Positions 40,078 through 51,500 of a stretch of 54,774 bases of DNA are shown here, piece by piece (positions within the stretch are counted from its first letter, which is position 1; each line of letters begins with the position of its first letter). Location of the stretch: positions 1 through 54,774 of IMG/VR virus record IMGVR_UViG_3300027896_002339; one strand, written 5' to 3'. This DNA comes from a virus. The notes beneath the pieces are model-generated. The model searched no databases, was not told the DNA's origin, and saw only the letters and a list, made by a program, of their open reading frames with translations. The translations under genes and the position numbers were made by a program.

Positions 40078-40858
40078 TACTGATGGTGTCCTCCTGTCCG
40101 CATTTCTGGCATTTAACGAGCGAAGCTACATCAATTTCATATTTACCAAAATTTTCTGCATAGGCATTTTCTATAAGTTTCTTATCTGGAGCTGGAAGCT
40201 CTTTGTATCCCTTTAATATATTTTCTCTTTCTAATAGAGTATGGGGTGTTTTTGCTTCCGGTCGATTCATCTCGAATCTTCTAATAATAAGCAGTTGCAG
40301 ATTCATATCTCTAACTGAATCACTAGCAAAAGTTGCATCGTTCAGCAGTTTAATTTCATCCCTCAAAAGAGGCTGTGCAATAATAGCAGTAATTTCAGAT
40401 GCTATTTCTAGCTTAACTGGGATTTCTGTTTCTGTTATTGGTTTAGCTGAATCTTTTGGCCAAAGATTTGCTTTGAATGATTTGGCAATATTTATCTTGA
40501 CACTGTTTACGTGTCTGCATTCTGAGCATGTAACATCATAGTTGTGGATGTCTTTATATGTTACTGCGTACAATCCGAACATCAAAGCATCTCTATCTTT
40601 GATAGTTATTTTACTAGTAAAATCTTGGAGCGTTTTAATATCGTCTGGTTTTTTAACCAAACAAGAAAAAATTATTTCGTTCAGATGCTGTGCCATTTTA
40701 TTAGGAACAAGCAAGCTGCCCTTAAGTACTTCTTCTTCTGCTATTGTTAAAGTTCGTATTGTAAACTCTATTAGTGTTTGTGGAGTAACAATCGAATACT
40801 CTGGATACTTAATTTTAAATCCTTCAAATACTTCTATTCCTGCTGCATTCACACTCAT
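40040..40858 (-). CDS. gp26-like baseplate hub / tail assembly protein
   Basis: 272 residues. TIRTLTIAEEEVLKGSLLVP near 33-52 and ITIKDRDALMFGLYAVTYKD near 84-103, then CSECRH (111-116) and a C-terminal CQKCGQ (251-256), follow the T4 gp26-type baseplate family (pfam T4_baseplate), with two zinc-binding Cys pairs. Such proteins help assemble the hub or act as tail chaperones. AAGGAG lies 7 bases upstream. The 3' end contains the likely +1 shift site. Confidence 0.75.
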   Translation of the reverse strand: MSVNAAGIEVFEGFKIKYPEYSIVTPQTLIEFTIRTLTIAEEEVLKGSLLVPNKMAQHLNEIIFSCLVKKPDDIKTLQDFTSKITIKDRDALMFGLYAVTYKDIHNYDVTCSECRHVNSVKINIAKSFKANLWPKDSAKPITETEIPVKLEIASEITAIIAQPLLRDEIKLLNDATFASDSVRDMNLQLLIIRRFEMNRPEAKTPHTLLERENILKGYKELPAPDKKLIENAYAENFGKYEIDVASLVKCQKCGQEDTISIDLVRQFFRAIY

Positions 40859-40893
40859 AAAAAGAACTCCTTGTAATTTTTAAATAAAAACAA

Positions 40894-40906
40894 TTTTAAT
40901 TTATTC
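40894..40906 (-). promoter_or_regulatory. GAAYAAATTAAAA motif
   Basis: GAATAAATTAAAA on the minus strand, 35 bases upstream of the gp26-like gene and just past the tube terminator: the expected place for a new promoter. Confidence 0.5.
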
Positions 40907-40918
40907 GACTATATAAAA

Positions 40919-40948
40919 AGAGGATCCCTCCGATTGAAGGGATCCTCT
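40919..40948 (-). terminator. Terminator after the tail tube gene
   Basis: Perfect 11-bp stem AGAGGATCCCT / AGGGATCCTCT with an 8-base loop, followed by TTTTT on the minus strand; 17 bases past the tube gene stop. Confidence 0.88.
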
Positions 40949-40965
40949 ATTTTATTCTAACTAAC

Positions 40966-41724
40966 TTATAGAAAACCGAGACTGTCAACACCATCATCAC
41001 CTACACTTCTATAACCACCATTAGATTTGTTAGCTATATCCTTAGCATAACCTTGGCATCTGTCATGTACCCAAGTCTCATGCCAAATCCAGTCTACATT
41101 GAATTCGACATCTATTTCTAGTTTGTCAACTGCTGTTACATCACCTGTGAAAAGATCTTGAGGATCTTTTGAAGGGAACATACCAGTATATAATGCTGAA
41201 TATTCAACTGTTCTACCATCTGGTTTCGTTGTCCAATAGAACATCGATCCAGCATAAGCAGATTTTGTATATGCATCATCTTGATAATTTAATGATGTTA
41301 CACCAGTCTTTGCATCTCTGATCAGACGGCACCATCCGTGAATGATACTTAATACAGGAAGATATGAAAATTCAAGGAACTTCACAGTTACTGTATTACC
41401 ATAATCCATGTTAGTAGGTACTGACCATTTCATACCACCGATACCAGTGAATTCTGTTTTGTTAATTGTTCCACCGGGAGGTGTTACTGATAAGCATGCG
41501 CCTTGCAAGAACTTTCCAACATTGGCCGTACTTGAAAGACCACCGCCTCTAGCTTTTTGACCATCACCTGTTACGAGGTCATTACCTAGTTCAGGAATCT
41601 TTGCCCAGTGAATATAATGATATCCACTAATATATGGATCAGCAGCTATACCTTCAGTTGATCCTCCGAAGTGTCTATCATTCGCTGTATTATTAATTAC
41701 GCCTCTAAATGGGTTTGTTGCCAT
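40966..41724 (-). CDS. 19: Tail tube protein (gp19-like)
   Basis: 252 residues. A beta-rich protein with GIGGMKWSVPTNMDYGNTVT near 93-112 and VKFLEFSYLPVLSIIHGWCR near 113-132, then EYSALYTGMFPSKDP and DKLEIDVEFNVDW. This is the layout of gp19-type tube subunits: two sheets, a helix with W, and a Pro-rich final loop. It is placed just downstream of the sheath gene, as in T4. It is longer than T4 gp19 (163), as in other jumbo myoviruses. It has its own terminator. Confidence 0.78.
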   Translation of the reverse strand: MATNPFRGVINNTANDRHFGGSTEGIAADPYISGYHYIHWAKIPELGNDLVTGDGQKARGGGLSSTANVGKFLQGACLSVTPPGGTINKTEFTGIGGMKWSVPTNMDYGNTVTVKFLEFSYLPVLSIIHGWCRLIRDAKTGVTSLNYQDDAYTKSAYAGSMFYWTTKPDGRTVEYSALYTGMFPSKDPQDLFTGDVTAVDKLEIDVEFNVDWIWHETWVHDRCQGYAKDIANKSNGGYRSVGDDGVDSLGFL

Positions 41725-41756
41725 TTTAGCTCTCCTTTTTTGTTTATTTTAAAAAG

Positions 41757-41787
41757 TGCAGGGGGTAAAGTTTATCTACCCCCTGCA
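41757..41787 (-). terminator. Terminator after the sheath gene
   Basis: Perfect 11-bp stem TGCAGGGGGTA / TACCCCCTGCA with a 9-base loop, followed by CACTTTTTAAAA on the minus strand; 8 bases past the sheath stop. Confidence 0.88.
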
Positions 41788-41794
41788 TTTTATC

Positions 41795-44269
41795 TTACTT
41801 GATGTACAAGTTAAGTGCGATTTTCTCAATGACCTTCATAGGTTCAAGAGTTACATTTACGTGACAAATCTTATTCTGGAATTCCCACTCTGTTGCTCCA
41901 ACATCAATGGAATAAGAAATAAGACCCCTCTTTGCTTTAATGGCGTCAAGGAACGGAACAATACCGATCTTGATCTGTTCCCAAGTGACTGCATCATTAA
42001 ACTCGAATATGAAGTATCTGCAGAACTGCTCTAGTGCTCTCTTAATATAAAGAACCAATCTCATTATATTAATATCTTGCAGAGATGAAGGTCTCTTTTG
42101 AGTTGTCAGATTACCCCAGACTGTATATCCTTCAGGGAAGTGAACAATCGGGTTAACTTGGTTCAGATACAGAATGTTTCTTTCACCAAGTTTAGGACTC
42201 CATCTTAACTCTTTGATACTCTCCAATGTACCTCTGTTAAAACCAGCAGAAGCATACCAGATCTCGTACAGTCTGTCATTTAGAGGAATCAGCTGAGCCA
42301 TATGATATACTGGGGTAAACCAAATGTCCTTACCTGTATATACATCATATACTCTGCTATATGATTCAAATCTAGCTGCAAACTTTGTATTCCAAATAAC
42401 ACCTAGATCAGGTCTATTTGGATCTTCTCCGATTTGCTGTAAGCAATCTTCTAGATCACTATTGTCTCCGCAGTCTGAAATGCACATACAATCAAGTCTG
42501 TATATTTCAGCTAGTTCTCTAGCAGCTGTTTTAACATTTACATCATAACCAGCATCCCAAACTAATGAGAAGTAGATCCAATCCAGGTCTAGCATCTCGT
42601 CGCAATACTGCTCTTTCCAGATGAGATTACCTGTAGCAGGATCTTCTTTCGCTGGATTATCAGGTTTCTTTAAGAGACCCTGATAAGCTTCAACAAGAAC
42701 TTGAGTTGCTGTTTGTGGGTGAATTTTTTCTTTTCCTGATGTCTTATCAAGATAAACCAATGAACCTTCTGATCCCTGTAATAACGACCAAGGTTGAATA
42801 CCAGGAAGTGAAGGATCTGAATCACCAAAGTCCATGATGTCAAGATTATACGCCTCATCTAATGCAGCAGTTGCTTTATCCAGTTCTGTTCTAGCTACTG
42901 ATAAATCAACCAAAGCTGCTGATACTGCTGTATTTCTATCAATGATGTGCTGTTGGGTATCAGTAGGCATTAATCTTGCTACTGCAAGAGCATCTAATGC
43001 AACATTAAGATTCCAATTTGCATAATCATAATCACCCTTGGCGAATTCAATTACAATAGCTTTGAATCCTAGTTCAGTCTTCTGACCATTTTCATCAAGA
43101 ACAGTATACTCAGTAACCCAAGAAGGAAGAGTAGGATCATTCTTATAGAATGACATCATATAAGATTCACCACTACCATCATCTTCATATAGAGTATGTA
43201 ATGCTTGTTTACTTACAGAGCATCTGATATTAGGTGAAAATCTATTTACCACATCTTCAATAAATGCAGATTCGCCTTGACCATCTACTGCTGTAGGATC
43301 AAAAGAAACATTATACGATTCCATTATAATCTGGTCACCTGTACTTGGATTTACTCCATAGATGTCAAGAATATATGTACCGAATAATTGTTTATTTGCA
43401 TTTGCAGAAATTCTGACTGCGAAGCTATTGTAATATGCTCCACGTCCAACACCTCTGAAATACATTAAGAATCCATAGGGAACTCCTGTTCCGCCAGTAG
43501 CAGGAAGATTCATCCAAGGAGTTGTAATCTCTTCCTTGAGCTGTGTCTCTGCTTCAATTGTATGAGCTATTGTTCTCCAGATCAAGTTCTTGATTGCAAC
43601 TGTTCTTGTTCCAGGAACATAACCATTACCAGGTTTATGAATAGTCACTGCTGTAATCTTACCAGCGCTTGGTCCTGTTTCATCAACTGTATAATTCAGC
43701 TGAGCACATGTATCTGGTGTTGATCCATCAGCTAGTGGTACTAAGAAAGTCCAAATACCAGGTGCATATCCGTAACCAGTATTTTGTACTGATGCAGCAG
43801 TTACTACGCCCGTACCATCTGCGGTATAAGTAAATGCTCCATTAAATGAATGCTGTTTACCATCCATATACATTGGGTGCATTTCTAGGCGCGTGAAGGG
43901 AATACCTTCTGAGCTACTAGAATAAGTACCGTTTAAAATATAATCGGCAAGTTGCATACCAATGAACAGATGTGAATATACAGCATCATCAGGTAAAGCG
44001 CGCAGTACATAAAGGTGTGAAGATACTGATAAATGCTGTGTTGCAACATATGGACCCTGTCCATAAACAGTACCGTAATCAGTAATATTTGGTTTACCAT
44101 ATGTTGACAGATATTGTTCGTTACTGCTAACGAACATCAACTTATTGTCAGGACCGCTTTTTGTGAGTACCGGTATAAATCCAACCGTTCCAGGCACATC
44201 TGCAAGGTACTGCGATAAGTCTATAATTGTCGTATAGACCCCAGGTGATATCATTTGTCCCATTGCCAT
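41795..44269 (-). CDS. 18: Tail sheath protein (gp18-like)
   Basis: 824 residues (T4 gp18: 659). N-terminus ISPGVYTTIIDLSQYLADVP and GTVGFIPVLTKSGPDNKLMF are typical of sheath subunits. The C-terminal domain has NLTTQKRPSSLQDINIMRLV and LYIKRALEQFCRYFIFEFND, then a last strand VNVTLEPMKVIEKIALNLYI, as in the conserved gp18 core. The middle carries two Gly-Tyr-Gly beta repeats (NTGYGYAPGIWTF, KPGNGYVPGTRTV) and an alpha-helical insert near 415-470. Preceded by GAATAAATTAAAA and GGAG. Confidence 0.93.
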   Translation of the reverse strand: MAMGQMISPGVYTTIIDLSQYLADVPGTVGFIPVLTKSGPDNKLMFVSSNEQYLSTYGKPNITDYGTVYGQGPYVATQHLSVSSHLYVLRALPDDAVYSHLFIGMQLADYILNGTYSSSSEGIPFTRLEMHPMYMDGKQHSFNGAFTYTADGTGVVTAASVQNTGYGYAPGIWTFLVPLADGSTPDTCAQLNYTVDETGPSAGKITAVTIHKPGNGYVPGTRTVAIKNLIWRTIAHTIEAETQLKEEITTPWMNLPATGGTGVPYGFLMYFRGVGRGAYYNSFAVRISANANKQLFGTYILDIYGVNPSTGDQIIMESYNVSFDPTAVDGQGESAFIEDVVNRFSPNIRCSVSKQALHTLYEDDGSGESYMMSFYKNDPTLPSWVTEYTVLDENGQKTELGFKAIVIEFAKGDYDYANWNLNVALDALAVARLMPTDTQQHIIDRNTAVSAALVDLSVARTELDKATAALDEAYNLDIMDFGDSDPSLPGIQPWSLLQGSEGSLVYLDKTSGKEKIHPQTATQVLVEAYQGLLKKPDNPAKEDPATGNLIWKEQYCDEMLDLDWIYFSLVWDAGYDVNVKTAARELAEIYRLDCMCISDCGDNSDLEDCLQQIGEDPNRPDLGVIWNTKFAARFESYSRVYDVYTGKDIWFTPVYHMAQLIPLNDRLYEIWYASAGFNRGTLESIKELRWSPKLGERNILYLNQVNPIVHFPEGYTVWGNLTTQKRPSSLQDINIMRLVLYIKRALEQFCRYFIFEFNDAVTWEQIKIGIVPFLDAIKAKRGLISYSIDVGATEWEFQNKICHVNVTLEPMKVIEKIALNLYIK

Positions 44270-44323
44270 TGTCGTTCTCCTATTTATTGTTTCTAAATGT
44301 TCTGGTTAAACTTAAACCGAACT

Positions 44324-44336
44324 TTTTAATTTATTC
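44324..44336 (-). promoter_or_regulatory. GAAYAAATTAAAA motif
   Basis: GAATAAATTAAAA on the minus strand, 54 bases upstream of the sheath ATG, in a 212-bp gap (44270-44481) that also holds the terminator of the upstream gene. Confidence 0.5.
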
Positions 44337-44421
44337 ATGTAGAATTTAAGAAAAATTTCGAACTACAACTTTTAATTAAAGAATAAATAAACATTACGCT
44401 AATAAAAATTGAGAGGGATTA

Positions 44422-44459
44422 GTCCGGAAGCAGATGAACTTAATCACCCACTTCCGGAC
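44422..44459 (-). terminator. Terminator after the 351-residue gene
   Basis: 9-bp stem GTCCGGAAG / CTTCCGGAC with a 20-base loop. On the minus strand a weak T-run (AATTTTTATT) comes 14 bases later, so it is probable but less canonical. Confidence 0.6.
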
Positions 44460-44481
44460 GTTCCTTTTAACGCAGAATTGT

Positions 44482-45537
44482 TTAGAAATAAATCTTCCAA
44501 AGGAATACTATTTCTCTGTCAACAGTTTTTCTAACTGTACTAAATGTAACTCGTGAAAACATAATATAAGGAGTTACTGTTTTAGCTACCATATGAGCTA
44601 TTGGATATGTTGGTGCATAATCAGTATCCAATGCTCCAGGTTTCTCTACAACAATATAACCCTTCTTCACGCCCAAATCTCCATTGTATATATCAACGAT
44701 CATAACCTTGCCGCTGCTAGATATGATATTCGGGTCAAGAGGATAAGCTGCATTTGACATCCATAAAAAATCACCAGGTTTAACAGGACCAACATCAGCA
44801 GATATATTATAACTATCTAAATAATATATAGCATAATCTCCATCCGTTGATACTTTAAGAACATTGGTTCCTGTCCCATATTCCGAACCACCTGATACTG
44901 CATCACTTCCAGGATCAGTAGATGCTGGATCTGCAACAAATAACGCTGCTTCATTTAGATCTTCATAAGAAGCAGAGTTGGCATCATCACTTGATAATTC
45001 AATTCTTACTTCAGCAATTAGTGGAGGAAAGTTTGTTACGTTATTTATTGTATAAGGGTTAGCTTGGTCTTCTCTAATAGATACACTCGAGAATCTTTTA
45101 AAATATCCAAAGTTACCTTGATAATCAGAAGCATACAAACTATAACCCGGATCAGCAATAGTTAGATCTGATCTAAGTCTGACGGGTTGATATAATCCAG
45201 TATCTTGTCCTAGTGTTGGTCCAGCCTGTAAAGGGTTTCCCGGTTCACCACCACCATTACCCGCGCCGAACCAACGAAGCTCTTTATTATAAATACCCGA
45301 ATCATTACCATCTAGAGAGGTTCCAAAAGCTTTTCTTAATAACCAGGCTCTACCAGAAAAAACAATCATATTGCTTTTCTGAATAAGTTTAGTTAATCCA
45401 CTTTTCTTATCTCTTTCAAAGATAGATACTTCACCGTGCATATTTCCAGATGCAATACTAACCTTTTCTCTTAAGTTATCTTCTAGTCTAGGATTCCCAG
45501 AAATCCTATCATTCAATTCAATTATTCTTTCGCTCAT
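44482..45537 (-). CDS. Putative virion structural protein
   Basis: 351 residues. The N-terminal region EVSIFERDKKSGLTKLIQKS then NMIVFSGRAWLLRKAFGTSL is a layout I associate with tail or baseplate structural proteins of jumbo phages. A Gly-rich loop (WFGAGNGGGEPGNPLQ), acidic beta-rich middle and basic strand-rich end (YIMFSRVTFSTVRKTVDREI) follow. It has its own upstream motif and a hairpin after it. Specific assembly role unknown. Confidence 0.58.
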   Translation of the reverse strand: MSERIIELNDRISGNPRLEDNLREKVSIASGNMHGEVSIFERDKKSGLTKLIQKSNMIVFSGRAWLLRKAFGTSLDGNDSGIYNKELRWFGAGNGGGEPGNPLQAGPTLGQDTGLYQPVRLRSDLTIADPGYSLYASDYQGNFGYFKRFSSVSIREDQANPYTINNVTNFPPLIAEVRIELSSDDANSASYEDLNEAALFVADPASTDPGSDAVSGGSEYGTGTNVLKVSTDGDYAIYYLDSYNISADVGPVKPGDFLWMSNAAYPLDPNIISSSGKVMIVDIYNGDLGVKKGYIVVEKPGALDTDYAPTYPIAHMVAKTVTPYIMFSRVTFSTVRKTVDREIVFLWKIYF

Positions 45538-45550
45538 TAAAATTACTCCT

Positions 45551-45563
45551 TTAATTTTTGTTC
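45551..45563 (-). promoter_or_regulatory. GAACAAAAATTAA motif
   Basis: GAACAAAAATTAA on the minus strand, 13 bases upstream of the 351-residue gene, adjoining AAAGGAG. Confidence 0.4.
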
Positions 45564-45595
45564 TTGATTTGTATGTTTTAATCTATTCTAACTCA

Positions 45596-48500
45596 CTAGT
45601 TGGTATTTACAGTCCAGTTTCTAGGACTTATCAATATATTTTTATTTATTACACCTGCTGGTGATGGCGATGCATTACCAGTACCGTTTAATGTAGCAGA
45701 ACCACTAACTAGTCCATGTGCCACTAAAGATGCTAATATTGAATCAACACTTAGTGATGTTAATAAATTATTACTGCAGGTAAAATAGTGCACGCCACCG
45801 CAACTAGAAATATCTAATGAAGTTAAATTATTAGAATGACATTGGAAAAATACTAAACCAGAGCAACCAGAAACATTCAATGACGTTAATAAATTAGAGC
45901 TGCAACCAAAATAATATAAATTTGTTAAACCAGAAACATCTAATGAACTTAGATAATTAGAACCGCAAGTAAAATAATTTAAACTAGTACAACCGGAAAC
46001 ATCAAGAGATGTTAGAGCATTAAAATCACATGAAAAATTCACTAGATTAGTTAAACCAGAAACATGCAATTCTTGAATACTACATTGACTACAAGTGAAA
46101 TCAGTAATATTAACACAATCTGTGATATTAATATTACCATTTAATGAACTTGAAGGGATTGTTATTGCAGTAACACCTGATGGATTATCTATAGTCGCTG
46201 TATTATGAACATAATCATATGTTACAGTACTTCCAGTTACAGAAAATTCTGAACCTGTTAGTACATAACTTCCACCAGAATATAATTTAGTTGATTGTGG
46301 TGGAGCAGGTGGGATAACATTGTTTCTGATATAATAGTCACTACCATCTCTTACCCATGTTGCTTTGTTTACTCCATCCTTTAAAAAGAACGGGATATAT
46401 TTATTAAGCAAATAATGATCTTCTGATGTTAGCGTACTGACATTAAATGTTGTTGGTAAAGGCAACTGTGATTCATATATTTTAGATATAAATCTATGTT
46501 CTTCTCTTAACGGATCTCCAGAAACATTAGTTTTGATTTTAATATAATCACCAGCAGAATTAGCAGTATAATTAAATATACTTATTTCAACTTCATCTTC
46601 TACATGACATGTGCAGTACACCAACTCAAGGATTCTTCTGATTCCGTCATATGTTTCTTTGTAAGGAACCATATCAGCACATATAGATGCATCTTCCAGA
46701 GTTGTAATTGTATCAGCAGAAGATACATATCTATATGCATAGACATCAGTATCTGAGAGTTTCCATTGATTTGTAAAATATGGTGTTGCTTCTATTCCGG
46801 AAGGTATAGTTGGTGTAGCTAATTTTCTTACCCAACCATCATATTGATTAGTATTAATGAATAGATAAATATAACCGCCTCTATAGTAGTAACCAAAATA
46901 ATTATTAGGACTGTTGGGTCTAATAATTGATTCACTTCCAACTGACCAATCAAACTCGAAATTATTTGATACCTTCCAAAGGTAACTAGGTACATCTGGT
47001 TGAGATAGAACACAGATATATAAATTACCTGTTGAAGATGTCAATTCTTCAAAATTAATTTCTCCTACCACTCCTTGCTTATTCTGATAGAAAGGACTAT
47101 CAATAGCTTTACTATAATCAGCAACATCAAATCTAATCCATGTTGAGGTCTTAAATGTTCCTGAAATAATCACTTGGGGAATTTCTGATTTATCTTTACC
47201 TACAAACTGACTAGGATCAATAGCTCCATTAGACCATCTATCCTCTGCAATATCAACATCATCACCATTTAAGAAGTGACCTTGTTGAACTCTCCAGTTG
47301 CCAGTATTCTCATCAACAATCTCATTGAGAGCATGGAGTTTTTCTTTTAGTTCAGATCTTAGTAATACTGGACCAGCAACCTTTCTCATTTCCCAATAAT
47401 AGTATCCACTATCTCTATGATAAACATGAATCAATTCAAGAGAATGATCTAATTGTTTTCTATAACCAACAGGGAAATCATTCACACTTGTTGCTGATAC
47501 TAATGCATCAGTTGCTTCCCATGTTCCGTTGTAACCAGATATAGCTTCGAAGTCAAGAGCAGTCATTGTTAAATGATATACACCACAACGTTTCCATTCT
47601 TCTGGAATTGTGAATACTGCATTGTCAGGAGTAAATAGAGGTTCATCACATTCTGTACAATAAGTATCGCCAGGATTTGTTAAGTTCATTTCCCATGAAT
47701 TTTCACTCTCCCAATATTGTCTTACTGTAATTTGTGATGGAACAGGAGCAGTAGGGTTGATGATTTCATCTAGATGTGTTATAAATCCTATTGTTCTGTG
47801 GTGAGTTGTAAATTCATCATAATCTAATTTCTTTATATTGAAATCTGAATACTGACCTGGTTCCCATTGATTTCCCGCTGAACCACTAGAAGATGAATAG
47901 ACTGAATTATATCCCCACATAACTACTTGAGGATTTGTAGGACCATCATGTCTGCAACCAGTATCATAATAATCACAGCATCTATCAACATCAGGACATG
48001 GATAACAATCATGTATAGTATTTTGAAGTGCTAGATATACAGGTCTGTGGAATATAGGACCGCTAAAATATAATGATGAATCTTTATTCCACCAAGATGG
48101 GATTGTACTTGATACTAAAGTTAAATTGGCATGAACCAACGCGCCACTACCCGAACCTGTTATATCAAATATAGTTACGGTAGGAGCATAAGTGAATCCC
48201 ATTCCGCCAGAGGTAACTACTACACCAGTGATTTGCCCGCCTGAAATAGTTGGTGTTGCAATAACTCCAAAACCATCTCCACCTTCAACAATTACTATGG
48301 TCTGACTTGAATAACTAGATCCGACATTATCTACGCTAATAGTTCCCACTGTTCTTGTATATCTTATATAAGGTGCATTATAATCAGAAGTCGTTTGTAA
48401 TTGTTTATCAGTTGCAATAGTTGCACTTGGTCTAAATCCAATTATAGGTTTTGGTGCATCTTTAACAACCAATTCATCATCCGAGTATGGATAATTCTTA

Positions 48501-51500
48501 GCCCAGAAGGTATAATCATATTCGTTGATTCCACCATTTCTCCCATCAGCATCATAACCTGTTACTCTTTCGCCTTCGATAGTTTCTGGATAACCCTGTG
48601 CTCCTGGAGGAGATACTCTTCTAATATTTGCAGGATCTTCACAAAGAGCAGGATTCCACTGTCTCAATGATATGGATTCAGATCTAGTGGTTTTTGCTGG
48701 TTCAGGTCTTCTTTGAATCTTACTCAGCACTTTGATTTCGGTTTCATTTAAAGTTCTATCAAAGATTTTAAAATTATCAATCACGCCACCAAAGTTTCTT
48801 TCACTTACACCTTTACGTCTTCCTAACCAGATGTATCTGTCTTCCATGAAGAAACCTTGAGCAGTAGTCTTTAGAACCTGAGTATCATTAAGAATACCAT
48901 TTACATAGAGTTTAGCTACTCCATTTACTCTATCATGTTCTTCATATATATGATACCATACATTACTTTCAATATCATCTATTGAATGCATTTGCAGTGC
49001 ATCTTGGGGATAAACAGAATATGATGCATGCCAACATAAAAGTTTTCTACTAAGAGGATTTCCGTTGATTGCTGCTCTACCTCTCCAATGTAAACCACTA
49101 TCAGGATTAGCTCCATCTCCAGCATATAATACAACGGTTGAATAAATTTCTTGATCTATTGTAGCATCATCTACTTTGAACCAATAACTGAAACACATTA
49201 TTGGTCTTTCAGTAGGATAAGTATCAACTTCAATATATTGATCGTTTGTATTATTTCCATCAAAATAATAGCAAGTATTTTGATCACCGTCTCTAGCAAT
49301 CAGTGCTGGATCATTGTGAAGAATTCCATTATACCCATTTCCGCTATGATCATTAGCATCGCCGGTGAATGGAAGATCAAGTATGGTTCCTGTTATATCT
49401 TTCATCACATTCCATTGATTTGTCTTACCTATATTGTAAGGAGTCAAATCAACTGTTTTATCAATATCACATTCTCTTAAATCATTTAAAGTAACTGCAC
49501 TCGCCAACATTACTTTACCAACAACTTGTGATGGTGATGGACTAGATGATGAAGATGAAACTATTGGTTCATAATCTTTTGTAACCCACTCGTTAGATAA
49601 TAGATCGGCACTATAATTTACATACAAAGCATCACACCAGTGGAGATTATCTTTTCTTAATGCCAGAACCCACTCTTCAGTTAAACTATAAATAGGTTCA
49701 TCATTTATTAATTGAGTTAAACACACATTATGATAATTTAAATAGTAAGGTTTACCATTCTGACTTAAATCTGATCTGTTGAAATAAAATCCGTTCACTC
49801 TTTCATCAGAAAATCCACTCACATAATAGACAGCTAAACCATAAACAGAATTCAAAGGAACGATCATCTGTTTAGTTAAGTCATCTTCATAGTAACTATT
49901 GCTGGTTAATTCTTTTGTATCTGAAATATATATTCCATCATTTCTAGGAACATAATCATTGATGTTATGAAGAATCTTTGTAGTAGATATTACTTCATCT
50001 AAAACTATGGAATTGTATAACCTATCATCGAACTCTAGATTTACATTGAAATATAATAATCTAGCTCTTTTTGGTTTGAAGAAGTTTATGATATCTTTAT
50101 TTAAACCAGAATTTGTGATAGTTTTAAATATACCAGCAATATCAAAATCTGGATCCTGGAATTGAATTTTGACATAATTGGAAAGAGTGCCTAAAAATGT
50201 ATTAGCTATGTTAGCATAATCTTCTTCTGATGTTGCTGTTGAATCTATCCATTTTATCAGAACATCATTGACGCCTAGATTAATATCATTGATTCTGTTA
50301 ACTGGATTAGAGACCCACGTTGTTCCATTATATTTCCATGTTACTGGATGATCAATACTTGGATCAGCGCATACCAATATCTCTCCACCATTTGTAGTTC
50401 CTGGTAATGTAAGAAGTTCATCCGATGTTAGTACGTTAGTACCTCTTAGAATTCTTTCCGCATCATATCTATCAGTGAGATCAAGATTTGGATATTTATA
50501 ATCACCAACAAATATTTTATCTTCATTATCAAACCAATTACTCTCAAATACTTTTCTAGTCCACATTGGAGTAAATGTCATTTTACCTTCAGCATCTACT
50601 ACTTTAGTGGAGTAATCATCAACTCTAGTATATAGATGATTCTTTTCATAGTAGTTACTAAAATCTTTTACTAAATAACCATCAGGTCTGAGTAATAGTC
50701 TATTATCGTCAATATATGTTTGTAATTTTACAACATTGAACTGCTTTGTTGTTGGTACAGTTAATGGATCAATTACAATATTAAATAGTGTAGAAGATAA
50801 TATGTCCGGGTTAGTAATATATTTCAAAGCTACGCTAGAATCTATTTTAGCTTTGAAAGTAAGATGAGCTATATCAGAAGTTGATTTAACATGACCAGAA
50901 GAACTGATTGGTGCATCACAGTAAGACCAATCTGTTTCTACTATATATCTAACCCATGTATTTTTGGATACATATTTATAGATGAAACTGTGATAATAAA
51001 TTTGATATCCCAACTGCTCAGCTTTAGAAATTCCAGCTGGTGCAGGCGAATTAGGATCGACGGGACCTTCTCCAGAATCCCAATTAGTCTCCACTATAGT
51101 TCTAATCCATTTTGCTGGTGACTTACATACGTAAAGATACTGTGCATCTATACCCCAGTTCCATTGAACTGATTTAGGATACTTACCAAAATAACTAGGT
51201 TTGATTGAAGATCCATCATGCGTTTCTGTTTCATAGTAATCAGAAGCAATCCAAGAAATATAATCATAGTAAGTATTTTTGAATTCTATCTGAGCATCAA
51301 ATTCAGTAGGGATATATAAATTAACTCTGTTACTTGCATGATAAGATTTGAATTCATTATCAAATTCTATTCTTGAGATGCTGGAGTTTAAAAGAGATTC
51401 TGCATCACCAATTGTTTGAAAATATTCAAATGGTGTTTGTTTATAATCTAATTTCCTGGTACCGTTATAGAATAGAATCTCGTCCAATGTTGTGTCAGTC

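Noticed and set aside
45764-46078. CRISPR or tandem DNA repeat
   Set aside because: 63-nt periodicity is coding leucine-rich repeats with diverged DNA; there are no spacers. No CRISPR array was seen anywhere in the window.
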